DNA of 64,000 nt, taken from NCBI RefSeq assembly GCF_002127325.2, contig NC_035433.2, forward strand, positions 88,591,350-88,655,349, given 5' to 3'. Under the pieces are notes generated by a model that had not been told where the DNA came from, ran no database searches, and was given only the letters and a program-made list of their open reading frames with translations. Each line of letters opens with the position of its first letter. The stretch's first letter is position 1. Below, piece after piece: positions 53,732 to 63,639 of the stretch. Made by a program: the position numbers and the translations under genes. This DNA comes from Helianthus annuus (Eukaryota > Streptophyta > Magnoliopsida > Asterales > Asteraceae).

Positions 53732-54178
53732 TGAAGACTCAAAAACCAGTTGGTACGACCTGGTATGAGCAGAGCTTCAAATGACCAAGCAAGAACCTGC
53801 AAGATCACAAGGAAGAAAACACACCGTTAGCCTCGTCACAGGGAGGGGAGCCTCTCTGTGACCAAGCTCGGGTGTGAGAATAAGTATTTGATGGGAGAGA
53901 GTAAGTCAGGGAGAGAGGGGGAGAGTTTAGAGAGAGAAAGTAGCCATTACCCTTTGTTGGAAGTCTTGGCGGGGTATTTATAGTTTTTGGATATGCTGAC
54001 GTGGCGAGTTAGTTAGGGTCGGACCAGTCACTGTCATGGCAGTTAAAGTTGTGGGCCCCCAGTTAGTTACGCCGGACCGGGGGGTTGGGTCGTTCCATTT
54101 ATGGTGCTAGGTGCGACAGTTTCTCTGAGCATTCGATTCGGTTTTGTGTTCCCTAGACATTCGGTCCGACCAAGGACA
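53732..54178 (-). repeat. TE-D 5' LTR with TATA box
   Basis: It is the right-hand copy. The minus-strand TATAAATAC lies near 53975-53983. Confidence 0.93.
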
Positions 54179-54321
54179 TAGTCAGGAATAATCGAAGGAT
54201 TAAATATGTATCGTTACACAATGGAATGACAAATTCCCTCTCCTTAGTTGGAAATTTGGGACACCCGTGATCTCACAATTAGACGTTTTAGGAGGTGTGA
54301 AAATAAAGACGAATGTGTGAA

Positions 54322-55321
54322 TCTATAATCTATAATCTATAATCTATAATCTATAATCTATAATAAAAGAAATCACTTTAGGGACACTTGTCATCATATT
54401 AGGCCATCTCTTATAGATAATTTTTATTTTAGTTTAATCTCTTCTAATTAATTATCGATAATCCTTCTACTAAATATTATTAATTTAATATCTTATTGAT
54501 AATTATTATTTATTTTAATCTTCTTTTTATTTATAATATTATTTATTTGAATTAATAGAAGCTAGAGGCAAACTATAGAGTTAAATGGTGGTTATAACTT
54601 CACTTTTTATATTCATTGCATTAATATTGAGTAAATGTTTCTTTTAACTAAAAAAAACACGTTACTTTTTAATATTTAGTGAATTAATATTGAGTAATGT
54701 TCCTTTTAATTTAAAAAATAGATGAAATATTACACAGATAATAGAAGTTCAATTGGTATGTTGATTAATAAAACTAAAAAAGAGAATCAGATTCTAATCA
54801 TATTAATAACATACAATTTGTTTTTATTATTTTATATACACAAATACATTTATTCAACCCGTGTAATATACGAGAGCTTTTAAATATATATATTTTTTTA
54901 TTTTTCAGTATACAAAATTACATTTACTCAACCCATGTAATACAAAGGGTTTTTAAAGATACAACTTTTATATTATTTGGTTTATAAAGTTAGATTTATT
55001 CAACCCATGTAATATACGAGTTTTTTTAAAGATATAATTTTTTTTATTTGGTATACAAAATTACATTTATTCAACGCGTTTAATACACAAGGTTTTTAAA
55101 GATATAACTTTTTTATTATTTGGTGTATAAAGTTACATTTAGTCAACCCGTACAATACATATGGTTCTTAAAGATATAACTTTTTTTATTATTTAATATA
55201 TATATAATTACATTTATTCAACTGGTATAATAAACGATGTTTTTAAAAATATATTGTTTTATTATTTAGTATATAGAATTACATTTATTCAACGCGTGTA
55301 ATACACGGGGTTCTAACCTAG
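54322..55321 (+). mobile_element. Non-autonomous Helitron with seven tandem 3'-end units
   Basis: The 3' end is a hairpin CGTGTAATACACG followed by GGGGTTCTAACCTAG, ending CTAG at 55321 with T next. The 5' end is TCTATAATAAAAG preceded by A, typical of plant Helitrons inserting between A and T. The exact start is uncertain because TCTATAA is repeated six times (54322-54363). No Rep/helicase is encoded. Units resembling the 3' end recur about every 70-76 bp from 54846. Confidence 0.8.
54846..55321 (+). repeat. Minisatellite of Helitron 3'-end-like units
   Basis: Seven units share TTACATTTATTCAACCCGTG, a TAATA-type loop and GGTTTTTAAAGATATAAC. Several keep the small hairpin CGTGTAATATACG. Only the last unit carries the CTAG terminus. 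Confidence 0.85.
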
Positions 55322-55652
55322 TATGATGATAAAAAAAATAGCAAAATTCCTCCATCCGTACTATGATAGTGAGGTGAGGTGTTAGATTGTAATCCAATAG
55401 ATTTGATCCAAGAATATATCGAAAGAAAAAAACATTACCAAAAGTCATCCATGGTTTTAGGTGAAATGACAAACGACGTGTCACATAACAAGCCCAACCT
55501 TGTCAATCCACATAGATTTGATCCAAGGAACAAAAACGGGCCAAAATGGGCCCACCAGTACATTACAATGATGATGCATAGTGAGCATATGTACTGTTCT
55601 GTTCCCGAACCAGATCTTTCTCTTTCTCTCTCTATCTTCCCACAGAAGAAAT

Positions 55653-57368
55653 ATGAGTACGGCAATATCTTCACCACCTGCATATTCCCAGATTATTGTT
55701 AGAACCTTCAATCCATCACTTACCTACCTCAAATCCCCAAATATTCATAGGAAAACAGCAGTTGGTGTGTTTTTGCACAAGAAATCGGGTCCTTTAAGAC
55801 GTGGGTTTAGGTGTAATTGTAGCAGCACACCTGGTGACCCTGCTCCAGGTAATATTATTAAGTTATTAAATTCGAGTTTTAGGGTAATTTTGCAGGGGTG
55901 TGGATTGGAATGCCTGTTTGTTTATGAGTGTATTTGTCGGTAGAATAATTGGTTGTTGTTATTAGGGTTTGTTTGTGTATGTTTTGAAATTGATTTGTTG
56001 AATTTGAACAAAACTGGGTATCAAATACAGCACCAAATATATTGGTACGGGTATTTCGATACGGTACCCGCTTTGTTACCATTTTATTTTTATTTGGTTT
56101 TTTTTATCACTCGTATAAGTACTAAATAGGTAAAACAATACAAGTACCAAATAGGTAAAACCGGTACGAGTACCAATACGATATGAGTACCATAAATACT
56201 ATAATACGAAATAAAACACAATATAAAAAAAAAACATTTAAAGTTCTAAATAAAATTCGGTACCAGTACCCGTTTTTACCTATACTCGTACCGTTACCGA
56301 AAGTACCGAATACCAAAATCAATAAAACTGGATAGCAGGGTATTGATGGGTCCTATGAGTTTTTCCAGACGGGTTCTCACGGTTACAAATAAGAAAACTT
56401 GAACAATTAGAATCGTATAAGTAGGTCTTTAATATGCTAGAACCAGTTTGAAGCATATACTTGGTTTATGAATGATTAGAATCATGGAATTACCACCCTA
56501 ATTACGAAAAAAGTTTGTAATTTATAGGTGAAAATGAAAGTAAACAAGTTTTGGATGCATTTTTCTTGGGGAAGGCGTTCGCAGAAGCACTAAACGAACG
56601 TATTGAATCAACGGTGGGGGAGTTCTTGAGTACGGTTGGTCGGTTGCAAGCTGAACAACAAAAACAAGTACAGGAGTTTCAGGTACTAAAGATTTTAGTT
56701 TTTTAATATGGAAGGTTCTAGATACAAGTTTAGGGTTTGGAGTTTATGTTAATGGACTACGTGTTCTAATGTGGCAATTTTGACCCGTTTACTTATGAAT
56801 AGGTTGATTCGATTTTGTGTTTTTTAATTTTTATTCATAATGGGTCAAATGTTTTGGGTCAACATATTGTTTTAACATGTTATACTACCGGCCAATAGAC
56901 TAGATGTACTGCTACAAATGCATATATATGATCTGACCAAAATACCCTTGAGTTAACTAATATTTTTGGACGGAGTTAGTGGGTTGAAACGGGCTCGGCC
57001 AGGTGACCCACCAACACTTTTTTTCAACAGATACATCAAATACACATACATAAGTAAATTTATCTAAAAAGAATGCTACAATTCTTATCAATATATGATC
57101 TGAATTTATACTTTGGGCTTATATGCAGGATGAAGTACTAGAAAGGGCTAAAAAGGCCAAAGAAAAAGCGGCCCGTGAAGCGATGGAAGCCCAAGGTCTG
57201 GTGCCAAAGTCCACTACATCATATAGCTCTTCACCAACTGTTGATGAACCTCAAAAAGCTTCTGCAGCTGTTGATGAACCGACATCTTCATCTAGCTCGG
57301 GTTCTAATGATCAGAGCCCAAATAATGGCAGCCCCGACCCGCTTTTAGGAATATCAATAGATGATTAA
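55653..57368 (+). CDS. Plastid protein, At4g13200-like (plastoglobule-associated, function unknown)
   Basis: Three exons are seen: 55653-55848, 56528-56682 and 57129-57368, with GT-AG introns of 679 and 446 bp, giving 196 residues. The N-terminal 65 residues are Ser/Thr/Arg-rich and lack acids (RRGFRCNCSST), a likely chloroplast transit peptide. The core (GENESKQVLDAFFLGKAF, then ALNERIESTVGEFLSTVGRL) runs into a Gln/Lys-rich coiled coil across the exon 2/3 border (QVQEFQ and DEVLERAKKAKEKAAREAM). A Ser/Pro-rich acidic tail ends GISIDD. It matches what I know as the uncharacterised chloroplast protein At4g13200, found in plastoglobule preparations. The start ATG follows a CT-rich leader (55618-55640). 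No defects are seen. Intron 1 carries a GGTAC word repeat (56015-56320). Confidence 0.88.
56015..56320. repeat. Intron repeat built of GGTAC(G)AGTACC words
   Basis: Words such as GGTACGGG, GATACGGTACC, GGTACGAGTACC, GAGTACC and CGGTACCAGTACC occur in both orientations in 300 bp within intron 1 of the plastid gene. The ends (GGTATCAAATAC and ACCGAATACC) are imperfect inverse copies. Confidence 0.65.
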
Positions 57369-57654
57369 AATAGAACTGTGATTCAATATGATGAATGCGT
57401 TCTCGACTGATCGTGGTTCGGTATTTGGTTACTAGTTTAGGTTGTTTGTGGAACAAATGAGCCTGGGATATTGATATGGGTTGAGTTGATATTGTGAAAA
57501 TGTTTTGTGAAATGAAAATATAGTAGAGATTTTGAATAATGTAGATTCCTATATAGGGAGTCTGAATGTATTGTTCATATTCACCGGTTATGTTTTGTTT
57601 TTAACGGGTCAAATAAGTAAAAAGCGTTTCGAATCAATGGAACTTATTGGAGTG

Positions 57655-58215
57655 GTTTTGGGTTGTTCATGAGCCAAGCCGAGCCAGGGCAAGCTCGGGC
57701 TTGGCTCGATTATAAACCGAGCTGAAAATCTAAGTTCGGGCTCGGCTTGGTTTTAAACCGGGTTGGCTCGGCTTGGAAAGAACAATTAATACATAGCTCT
57801 CAGAATTTAGTAGTTTAAAATATAATTTAATTTTTCAAAAGAGCATATCCAAAATAAGTTCAAACTAATACATTACAAGTCAAAATCAAGTTCAATAACA
57901 CAATATATAAGTTTTAAATTTCAAAGAAATACAATATTCGTTTATAAGTATGGTAGTCAACCTTCAAATATGTAATAGATATCAAATTACAGGCCTAAAT
58001 ACATGTAAATAATAATCGGTTTTTGGTAATATATTATAGTGAATATAAAAACAAAATATATTACGAGTAAAATAATCCAAACTAAGCCGAGCCAACTTAC
58101 CAAGCGAGACAGATTGAGTCAATCTGGCTCGTTACGAACTGAGCCGAGCTAGGCTCACTTTCTAACCGAGCCATATCGAGCGAGCTTTTTCCGAGCTAAA
58201 TGCGAGCGAGCGCAA
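57655..58215. repeat. Dispersed repeat with GAGCCGAGC words in inverted arms
   Basis: The left arm (57665-57785) is rich in GAGCCAAGCCGAGCC and GGCTCGGCTTGG. The right arm (58080-58210) has CTAAGCCGAGCC, ACTGAGCCGAGC and GCGAGCGAGC. The middle is AT-rich and non-coding. The layout suggests a non-autonomous DNA transposon with subterminal repeats, possibly hAT, but I could not fix terminal repeats or a target duplication. Confidence 0.6.
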
Positions 58216-58569
58216 AAAGAAAAATCAGGTTTAGGTTAACCTGTTTGATTAAACCGACCGTGTGTTTTGAGTTGACATGTTTAATCAAACAAGACCTATC
58301 AACCTTTTTAATTAAACAAGTCCACCTACTAATACATCTAAAATAAAAGCATAAATACAAGTTAATAAATTAGTACAATGATTAAAACTATAAAACATAT
58401 GATTCAGACTCCAGTAACATCAACAGAGTTACACAATCACCTCATTAGCTTATTTTAAAGCTTTCTAGCAAAGTATCTTATGAGTAAATACACATTAAAA
58501 TACTTGGTATGTAACTGGACATCACACAACTAAGAGAGTTGGTTTATTTGGAGCAAGCATGTTCTATGG
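58216..58569. other. Intergenic, nothing recognised
   Basis: AT-rich sequence. I see no open frame or clear repeat. Confidence 0.5.
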
Positions 58570-58986
58570 GACCATAAGGTGTGGTTTGGTTAGTCTCTCA
58601 AAGAGACTACCCGTCACGTAGGCGCCACCTTACCAAGGGTGGAGGACCATCTCCTTGAGAACTACCCAAGGGTGTGGAGGACTACCCAACCCATAATAAA
58701 AACCAATATAATATAATATATAATAAAGGGGAGAGAGAGAGAAGTCAGAGGGGGCCCCACTTGTTTGCCTCGTCTCCAACGTCTTGGAGAGGCCGGCAGT
58801 GACGCGACGACCCCAGGTCCCAGGAGGGGCGGTGTGCGACGTGGGGGACTGACCGGGACGACCCCCATACCCCATGGTCTGATATAATATTTTTTGATGC
58901 AGCAAGACCAGTTTTCCAACACATAAGCATCCCCGGCGTCGCGATTTAAACTTGTCTTACACATAATTACCGTTCGATTATGCATT
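58570..58986. repeat. Repeat copy 1 with GACCAT/ATGGTC ends
   Basis: A GC-rich element with ends GACCATAAGGTGTGG (58570) and CCATACCCCATGGTC (58879) may be a PIF/Harbinger-like MITE. Its right two thirds and 107 further bases (58716-58986) recur at 60010-60271 with small indels. Confidence 0.6.
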
Positions 58987-58992
58987 CACTTT

Positions 58993-59591
58993 GCCAAAAG
59001 TTACAACGCACAATTGAAGAACATCAGTGCGAATATTGTAAAGCATCTTCTTCAGAAGAAAACAAAGCATCTGCTGAAAAAAGCTGCTATTCTTCAAACG
59101 AAGACACTCGAGAACTGGACCCAACACATGGGTTTGTCGACTAAATAAACGTCATCCATGACGATTGATTAAGGGCTATAATGGTCTTTTGTAAAATTCA
59201 CTTCTACTATATAAAGAAGTTGAATTCTCTAAGTTTAGGCATCCCATCTCTCGTATCCTTTCCTTTCCAACTTTTCTTTTGTAACTAAAATGTGTGTAAG
59301 CGAATAGACTCCTTGCTAAAGGAGAGTGTTATGTAAATATCAAGAAGTTCTTCCTTAGAGAAGAACAGTTATGAATAAAAATATCAGTTTCCTTTATCCA
59401 ATACGTTCATCTTTAATATTTTGCTAAACCTGGAGCCCTAGAGCCACAAGAGTACCGTTTAAGCAGAAGGCCGTAGGGAAGAATTGGTTGGGTTGGTCAC
59501 TTGGAAAAATCAAATTAAAGATTTACTTAGCCGGATAAGGAAGAAACGTATATTTTATTCTAACTGCTAAATTACTTCGAAATATTTACAA
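58993..59591 (+). other. Promoter-like segment: pararetroviral or LTR fragment
   Basis: An inverted pair of TGACG motifs (59150-59154, 59159-59163), TATATAAAG (59208-59216) and AATAAA (59374-59379) stand in the order and spacing of caulimovirus-type promoters, followed by two small hairpins (CTCCTT/AAGGAG at 59312-59327, GTTCTT/AAGAAC near 59347-59366). No coding sequence accompanies it. The alternative is a solo LTR with ends TGCCAAAAG and ATTTACA. Neither origin is proven. Confidence 0.3.
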
Positions 59592-60009
59592 TAATCTCCC
59601 CTTGAGCATTTTTATAAACATCTGTTTTATAAACATATACAAACAACAATCGATTAAATACTAGCGAAACTAAATGATTTACTCAATCAAAAATTGTAGT
59701 AATAAACAATCTAATGGAAGGCATCTTTTGTCCACGACAAAATTACAATCAAAGAATGAATCCAATTTACAAGTTGAATTCAATTTACAAGAATCTTACA
59801 TGACATCGTTGTCATTTTTTTGTCATTCATAGAAACTATAGATGTTTCCATTTACTAGCACATGGTCTACATAACATTTGTCTACGACAAATTTTGTGTA
59901 CCAAATTAATGATTACAAATAGTAATACATTTGTCATCCAATTTACTAGATACCATTTGCACAATGGATCTAGTACCATTTAAGCTGTTCTTTAGTGACC
60001 TAAACCCTA
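59592..60009. other. Intergenic, AT-rich
   Basis: No gene is seen. A CTCCCCTTGAG word (59594-59606) resembles a reversed copia polypurine tract. TTGTCNACGACAA-type words recur near 59735, 59805 and 59885. Confidence 0.45.
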
Positions 60010-60271
60010 ATATATAATAAAGGGGAGAGAGAGAAGTCTGAGGGGGGCCACTTGTTTGCCTCGTCTCCAACGTCTTGGAGAGGCCGGCAGTGACGTGACG
60101 ACCCCAGGAGGAGCGGTGTGCGACATGGGGGACTGACCGGGACAACCCCCATACCCCATGGTCTGATATAATATTTTTTGATGCAGCAAGACCAGTTTTC
60201 CAACACATAAGCATTCCCGACTTCACGATTTAAACTTGTTTTACACATAATTACCGTTCGATTATGCATTC
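60010..60271. repeat. Repeat copy 2 of 58716-58986
   Basis: Same orientation as copy 1, lacking five bases near GACCCCAGG and with scattered substitutions. It stops at the same base (TTATGCATTC) as copy 1, so the element end is real. Confidence 0.75.
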
Positions 60272-60456
60272 TTTAGTTGTTCATTACTGACATGAATCTA
60301 AAACCTTATACTAAACAGTAGAGATTATACCAGAACATACAAATGTAAAAATTATAAGTATAACCTCGTCCAAACAACGTTCAGTTCAGTTCTCACGGAT
60401 GGATACACGACAAGATTTCCCAAGTTGAACCTCAATGTCAAAATTTCAAAATACTG

Positions 60457-63435
60457 CTAGGCGGCCTGTGTTTGATCAGTAGCTTCACCATCATCCGCAT
60501 CGCCACCTTTGTCATCGCCATCATCATTGCCATCTTCGTCGTCACCATCATCACCCTTTGGTTCAGATTCCTTTTTCACATAATCAACCTTAAAATCATA
60601 ATCATTCGACTCATCTTCTTCCATCGGAGTGGATTTCTTGGCTTTTTTTTGTTTCTTTTGTTTGGTGGTAAGAACAACTTCACCTTCAACAGCATCGGTC
60701 TTATCATTTTCTGTTTCCGGTGCATTTTCACCTTCGGCCATGTCTTCATCTTCCGTGTTCTTTTCCACTGGAGTTGTATCGTCCTGTAAAACCCAAGAAT
60801 GTACATAGTTAAGATTAAAATTTTGGTTAGAGTTAATTGCTCGGATGGTCCTTGTGGTTTCACGTTTAGTCTCCACCTTTTGAAAATAGCAGGTATGCTC
60901 CCTATGGTTTGTCATTTTGTTACTCGGATAGTCCCCAGAGTAAATGTCAGGGGACTATCCGAGTAACAAAATGACAAACCATAGGGAGCATACCTGCTAT
61001 TTTCAAAAGGTGGAGACTAAACGTGAAAAAATGTTAAACCACAGGGACCATCCGGGCAATTAACTCTTTTGGTTATATAGGAGTGTGACAGTTTGATATA
61101 TTTGTTAAAAGTTACACAAACCTTGAGCATTGACTGGTCAAGAGCGAGAGGGGCACTTGGCGGAATCTCAACAGGAGTAAAATCGTTCACCGATTTAAGA
61201 CTACCAATATATGACGATTCAGTGCCGTATATTTCATCCACATTAAACTCCTTTCCTAGCTCCGATACAATTTTTGCCTTCGTATTCTCTCCTTCATTCC
61301 TAGTTGGAGGCATTGTATAGTATTCAATTTTACCTGCAAAAAATAAGCATATTTATTTCTCAACATCATGGAGGGGATATAGCTTTTGTAATCACCGTTT
61401 AGACGCGGATTATTTATAATTGGAAAAATTACAAGTTTTGTCCTTTATCTTTATACCACTTTTCAGGCGGTGTCCTTTTTAACGAATGTTGACAGGTGGT
61501 GTCCTTTACTAGGTATTTTGTTGCAAGTTTAGTCCTTTACACCCAACCCAGTTAAAAAACCATGTTAATTGTTGAAAGGCGGTGTCCTTTACTAGGTATT
61601 TTGTTGCAAGTTTAGTCCTTTACCTAGGTATTTTGTTGCAAGTTTTAGTCCTTTACACCCAACAATTAACAGGGTTTTTTAACTGGGTTGGGTGTAAAGG
61701 ACTAAACTTGCAACAAAATACGTAGTAAAGGACACCGCCTGTCAACATTCGTTAAAAAGGACACCGCCTGGAAAATGGTATAAAGATAAAGGACAAAACT
61801 TGTAATTTTTTCTTTATAGTTTATATTTAAAACCTCTAATAGTTGTGCAAAACTATTAGAAGCTTCTGTTTAGACGAACCTTCATTCCAATCATGCAAAA
61901 CGATTCTTGCGGCAGCATCGGTGTCCAAAACGCCGCCCTTTTTAAGCTTACCTCTGACAGTAGCTACCTTGGAAAGGAAGTCATCGTCCGAATTAAAAGT
62001 AGGAATCTTGTATAAAGTTACCAACGTTTCTGCGGGACATAACTTGAGAATTTCCTTCACTGCAATCCACATAAAATAGAGAATTTTGATTATGTTTCAA
62101 TTCAAACAGACCAAAAGAAGTCAACTAAAAAAATATAGGTAATAATAACTAAACGGACACGAACACGACCTTGTTCGTGTTCGTTTGTTAAGGAAATATG
62201 TGTGTTCACGAACTGTTCATGAACACTTACCGAACAAGATTTTATGTTTGTATTCATTTGTTAAGGAAATGAACGTGTTCGTGTTCGTTTGTTAGTTTTA
62301 GGAGCAAGCGAATGTTCACGAACACAAACTAAATATCCATGAACACAAATGGAAACAACGAACACAAACAAGCGCTCATGAACATAATATTTTATTTGTC
62401 GGAACTTTGAAGTATTTAAGTAAAATATATAAACTCAAAATACTAATGAACTATCGAACAGAAACGAACATGTTCACGAACATGACCTCTGTTCATGTTC
62501 ATTCATTTAACTAATCGAACGAAATTTCTTGTTCGTGTTCGTTCGTTTATTAAACAAACGAACACAAACAAACTTCCCGCCGAACGGTACATGAATTGTT
62601 CGTTGAGCGTTTCGTTCGTTTGCAGCCCTAGCAATAATGGGAAGGATCAAACGAGTTGAACAGGTCAAAACTCATGCAATTGATATTTTAACGTATGCAA
62701 CCTTTAAAACTACTTTAGTAAAAAGTATAAACTATTAACGATACGGTTCTGATATTCACACACGTTATTTAAAATAAATGGAATAAAAGTGTTTGCAGTT
62801 TAATACTGCCCAACCCACTTCAACACGTACAAAAGGTCGATCACTTATTTCAATTACCTGGAGAAATGGGGTCCTGCAGCTTCTCGATTCTAACGCAATT
62901 TTTAAGGGTTACAGCGGCATCGTTCTCACCGGATTTAAGCATAACAACACCAGGGCAGTCTAGTAATTTAACACTCCTGTCTAACTGAACTTCTTGCATG
63001 GTTTTTGTGAGACCCGGTGTAGCCCCCGCATTGACAACATGGCACCTCTTTAAGCTGTTTATTAAACTGCTCTTGCCTACATTAGGCAGCCCCACTACAC
63101 CAACCGTAATCGATTTTTTAATCTGACATCAATGTAAAATTCAAAAGTTTTAATAATCGAACTTAATACGTAAACTAGTTATAATAAACCAACTAAAAGA
63201 GTTAGATAAAAACATGCCTCGTGACTTCTTGAATAATTTTTCAGCAGCTTTAAAAGAGTTTCTGCTCCTAAACAGTCGCTTGTTTGCAAAAGAGTGCTCG
63301 TCTTTTTTGCAGCCTTTGCGGATTTCCAGCCGAGATTAGATTTCTGTTGTTGAGTGCTACACTTAAAAGCAACTGCTGGTAACTCCTCCCTAAGATACTT
63401 TAACCACTTTTCGGCAGCTTCACGAGGAACGAGAT
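60457..63435 (-). CDS. NSN1: Nucleostemin-like GTPase NSN1, C-terminal part (5' exons outside window)
   Basis: NSN1 is a nucleolar circularly permuted GTPase needed for ribosome assembly and plant development. Exons in the window are 63435-63218, 63122-62858, 62059-61880, 61333-61122 and 60783-60457 (stop TAG). Exon phases join cleanly. Visible motifs are [15 protein letters not shown] after G4, then G1 [27 protein letters not shown]3 LDCPG, and the downstream helices [15 protein letters not shown] and [12 protein letters not shown]. The C-terminus has [10 protein letters not shown] and SLKSVNDF, then a Lys-rich and strongly acidic tail with [18 protein letters not shown]. The first intron (63123-63217) has a GC donor (GAG/GCATGT). 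Four of the introns carry inverted-repeat or word-cluster elements. No lesions are seen in the exons. Confidence 0.93.
60830..61066. mobile_element. Foldback MITE in the last NSN1 intron (237 bp, 9-bp duplication)
   Basis: The arms are near-perfect inverted copies of about 110 bp around a short loop (near 60945-60956), with ends GAGTTAATTGC and GCAATTAACTC. The 9-bp duplication TTTTGGTTA lies at 60821-60829 and 61067-61075. The duplication length suggests a Mutator-like origin. A fragment of the family is at 27600-27763. Confidence 0.9.
61422..61812. mobile_element. Foldback MITE in NSN1 intron 61334-61879 (391 bp)
   Basis: The arms are about 160 bp, starting GGAAAAATTACAAG and ending CTTGTAATTTTTTC, with 9-bp flanks TTTATAATT (61413-61421) and TTTATAGTT (61813-61821), one mismatch. 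The loop holds extra direct copies of GGTATTTTGTTGCAAGTTT and GCGGTGTCCTTTAC. Confidence 0.85.
62150..62636. repeat. CGAACA/TGTTCG word cluster in NSN1 intron
   Basis: Dozens of CGAACAC, GTTCGTG, TGTTCACGAACA and ACGAACATG words occur in both orientations, ending GTTTGCAGCCCTA. The same word style and end are seen at 27775-28364. The end resembles a hAT terminal repeat, but the opposite end is not clear. Confidence 0.6.
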
Positions 63436-63639
63436 CTAATATCCAAATTCCAACACGTGTAAGCAAAATTTAGGAATATGTATCCTACACATTGGTCCAT
63501 TTACACTAGTGGCGGTGAAACGTGTCGGGTCAAGACGTTTGGGTACTGTGTCGAAACAGGTTCGGGTCAATTCAGTTCATAGTAATTCAAGTTTAACAGG
63601 TTGGATTGCCACACTTTTCATCCGTGATTTAAATTTTAA

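Larger units (their letters stand above)
36678..54178 (-). mobile_element. TE-D: Tat-lineage Ty3 element with antisense accessory gene, split by TE-E
   Basis: LTRs of 448 and 447 bp (36678-37125, 53732-54178) differ by 16 substitutions and one indel. In element sense (minus) the order is 5' LTR, primer site, gag, RT, RNase H, integrase, a spacer carrying a gene on the opposite strand, polypurine tract, 3' LTR. Gag and pol motifs and the antisense gene mark the Tat group (Grande-like layout). Protease is deleted and frames are broken. No target duplication is visible: TTCCA flanks on the left and TAGTC on the right. Confidence 0.9.

Noticed and set aside
54322..54363. TCTATAA microsatellite as an independent feature
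   Set aside because: It forms the 5' end of the Helitron, where terminal TC repeats are plausible. It is reported as part of that element.
55379..55702. Frame of 107 codons ahead of the plastid gene
   Set aside because: It overlaps the CT-rich leader and exon 1 in another frame and shows no domain. The exon 1 frame fits the known family.
58630..58985. Minus-strand frames of about 100 codons in the 58.6-kb repeat, present again at 60.0 kb
   Set aside because: They lie inside a dispersed GC-rich repeat, and indels between copies change frame, so coding is not maintained.
60472..60789. Plus-strand hydrophobic frame resembling a membrane protein
   Set aside because: It is the antisense of the acidic NSN1 tail. 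Runs of Asp codons read backwards give Ile/Val/Phe codons.
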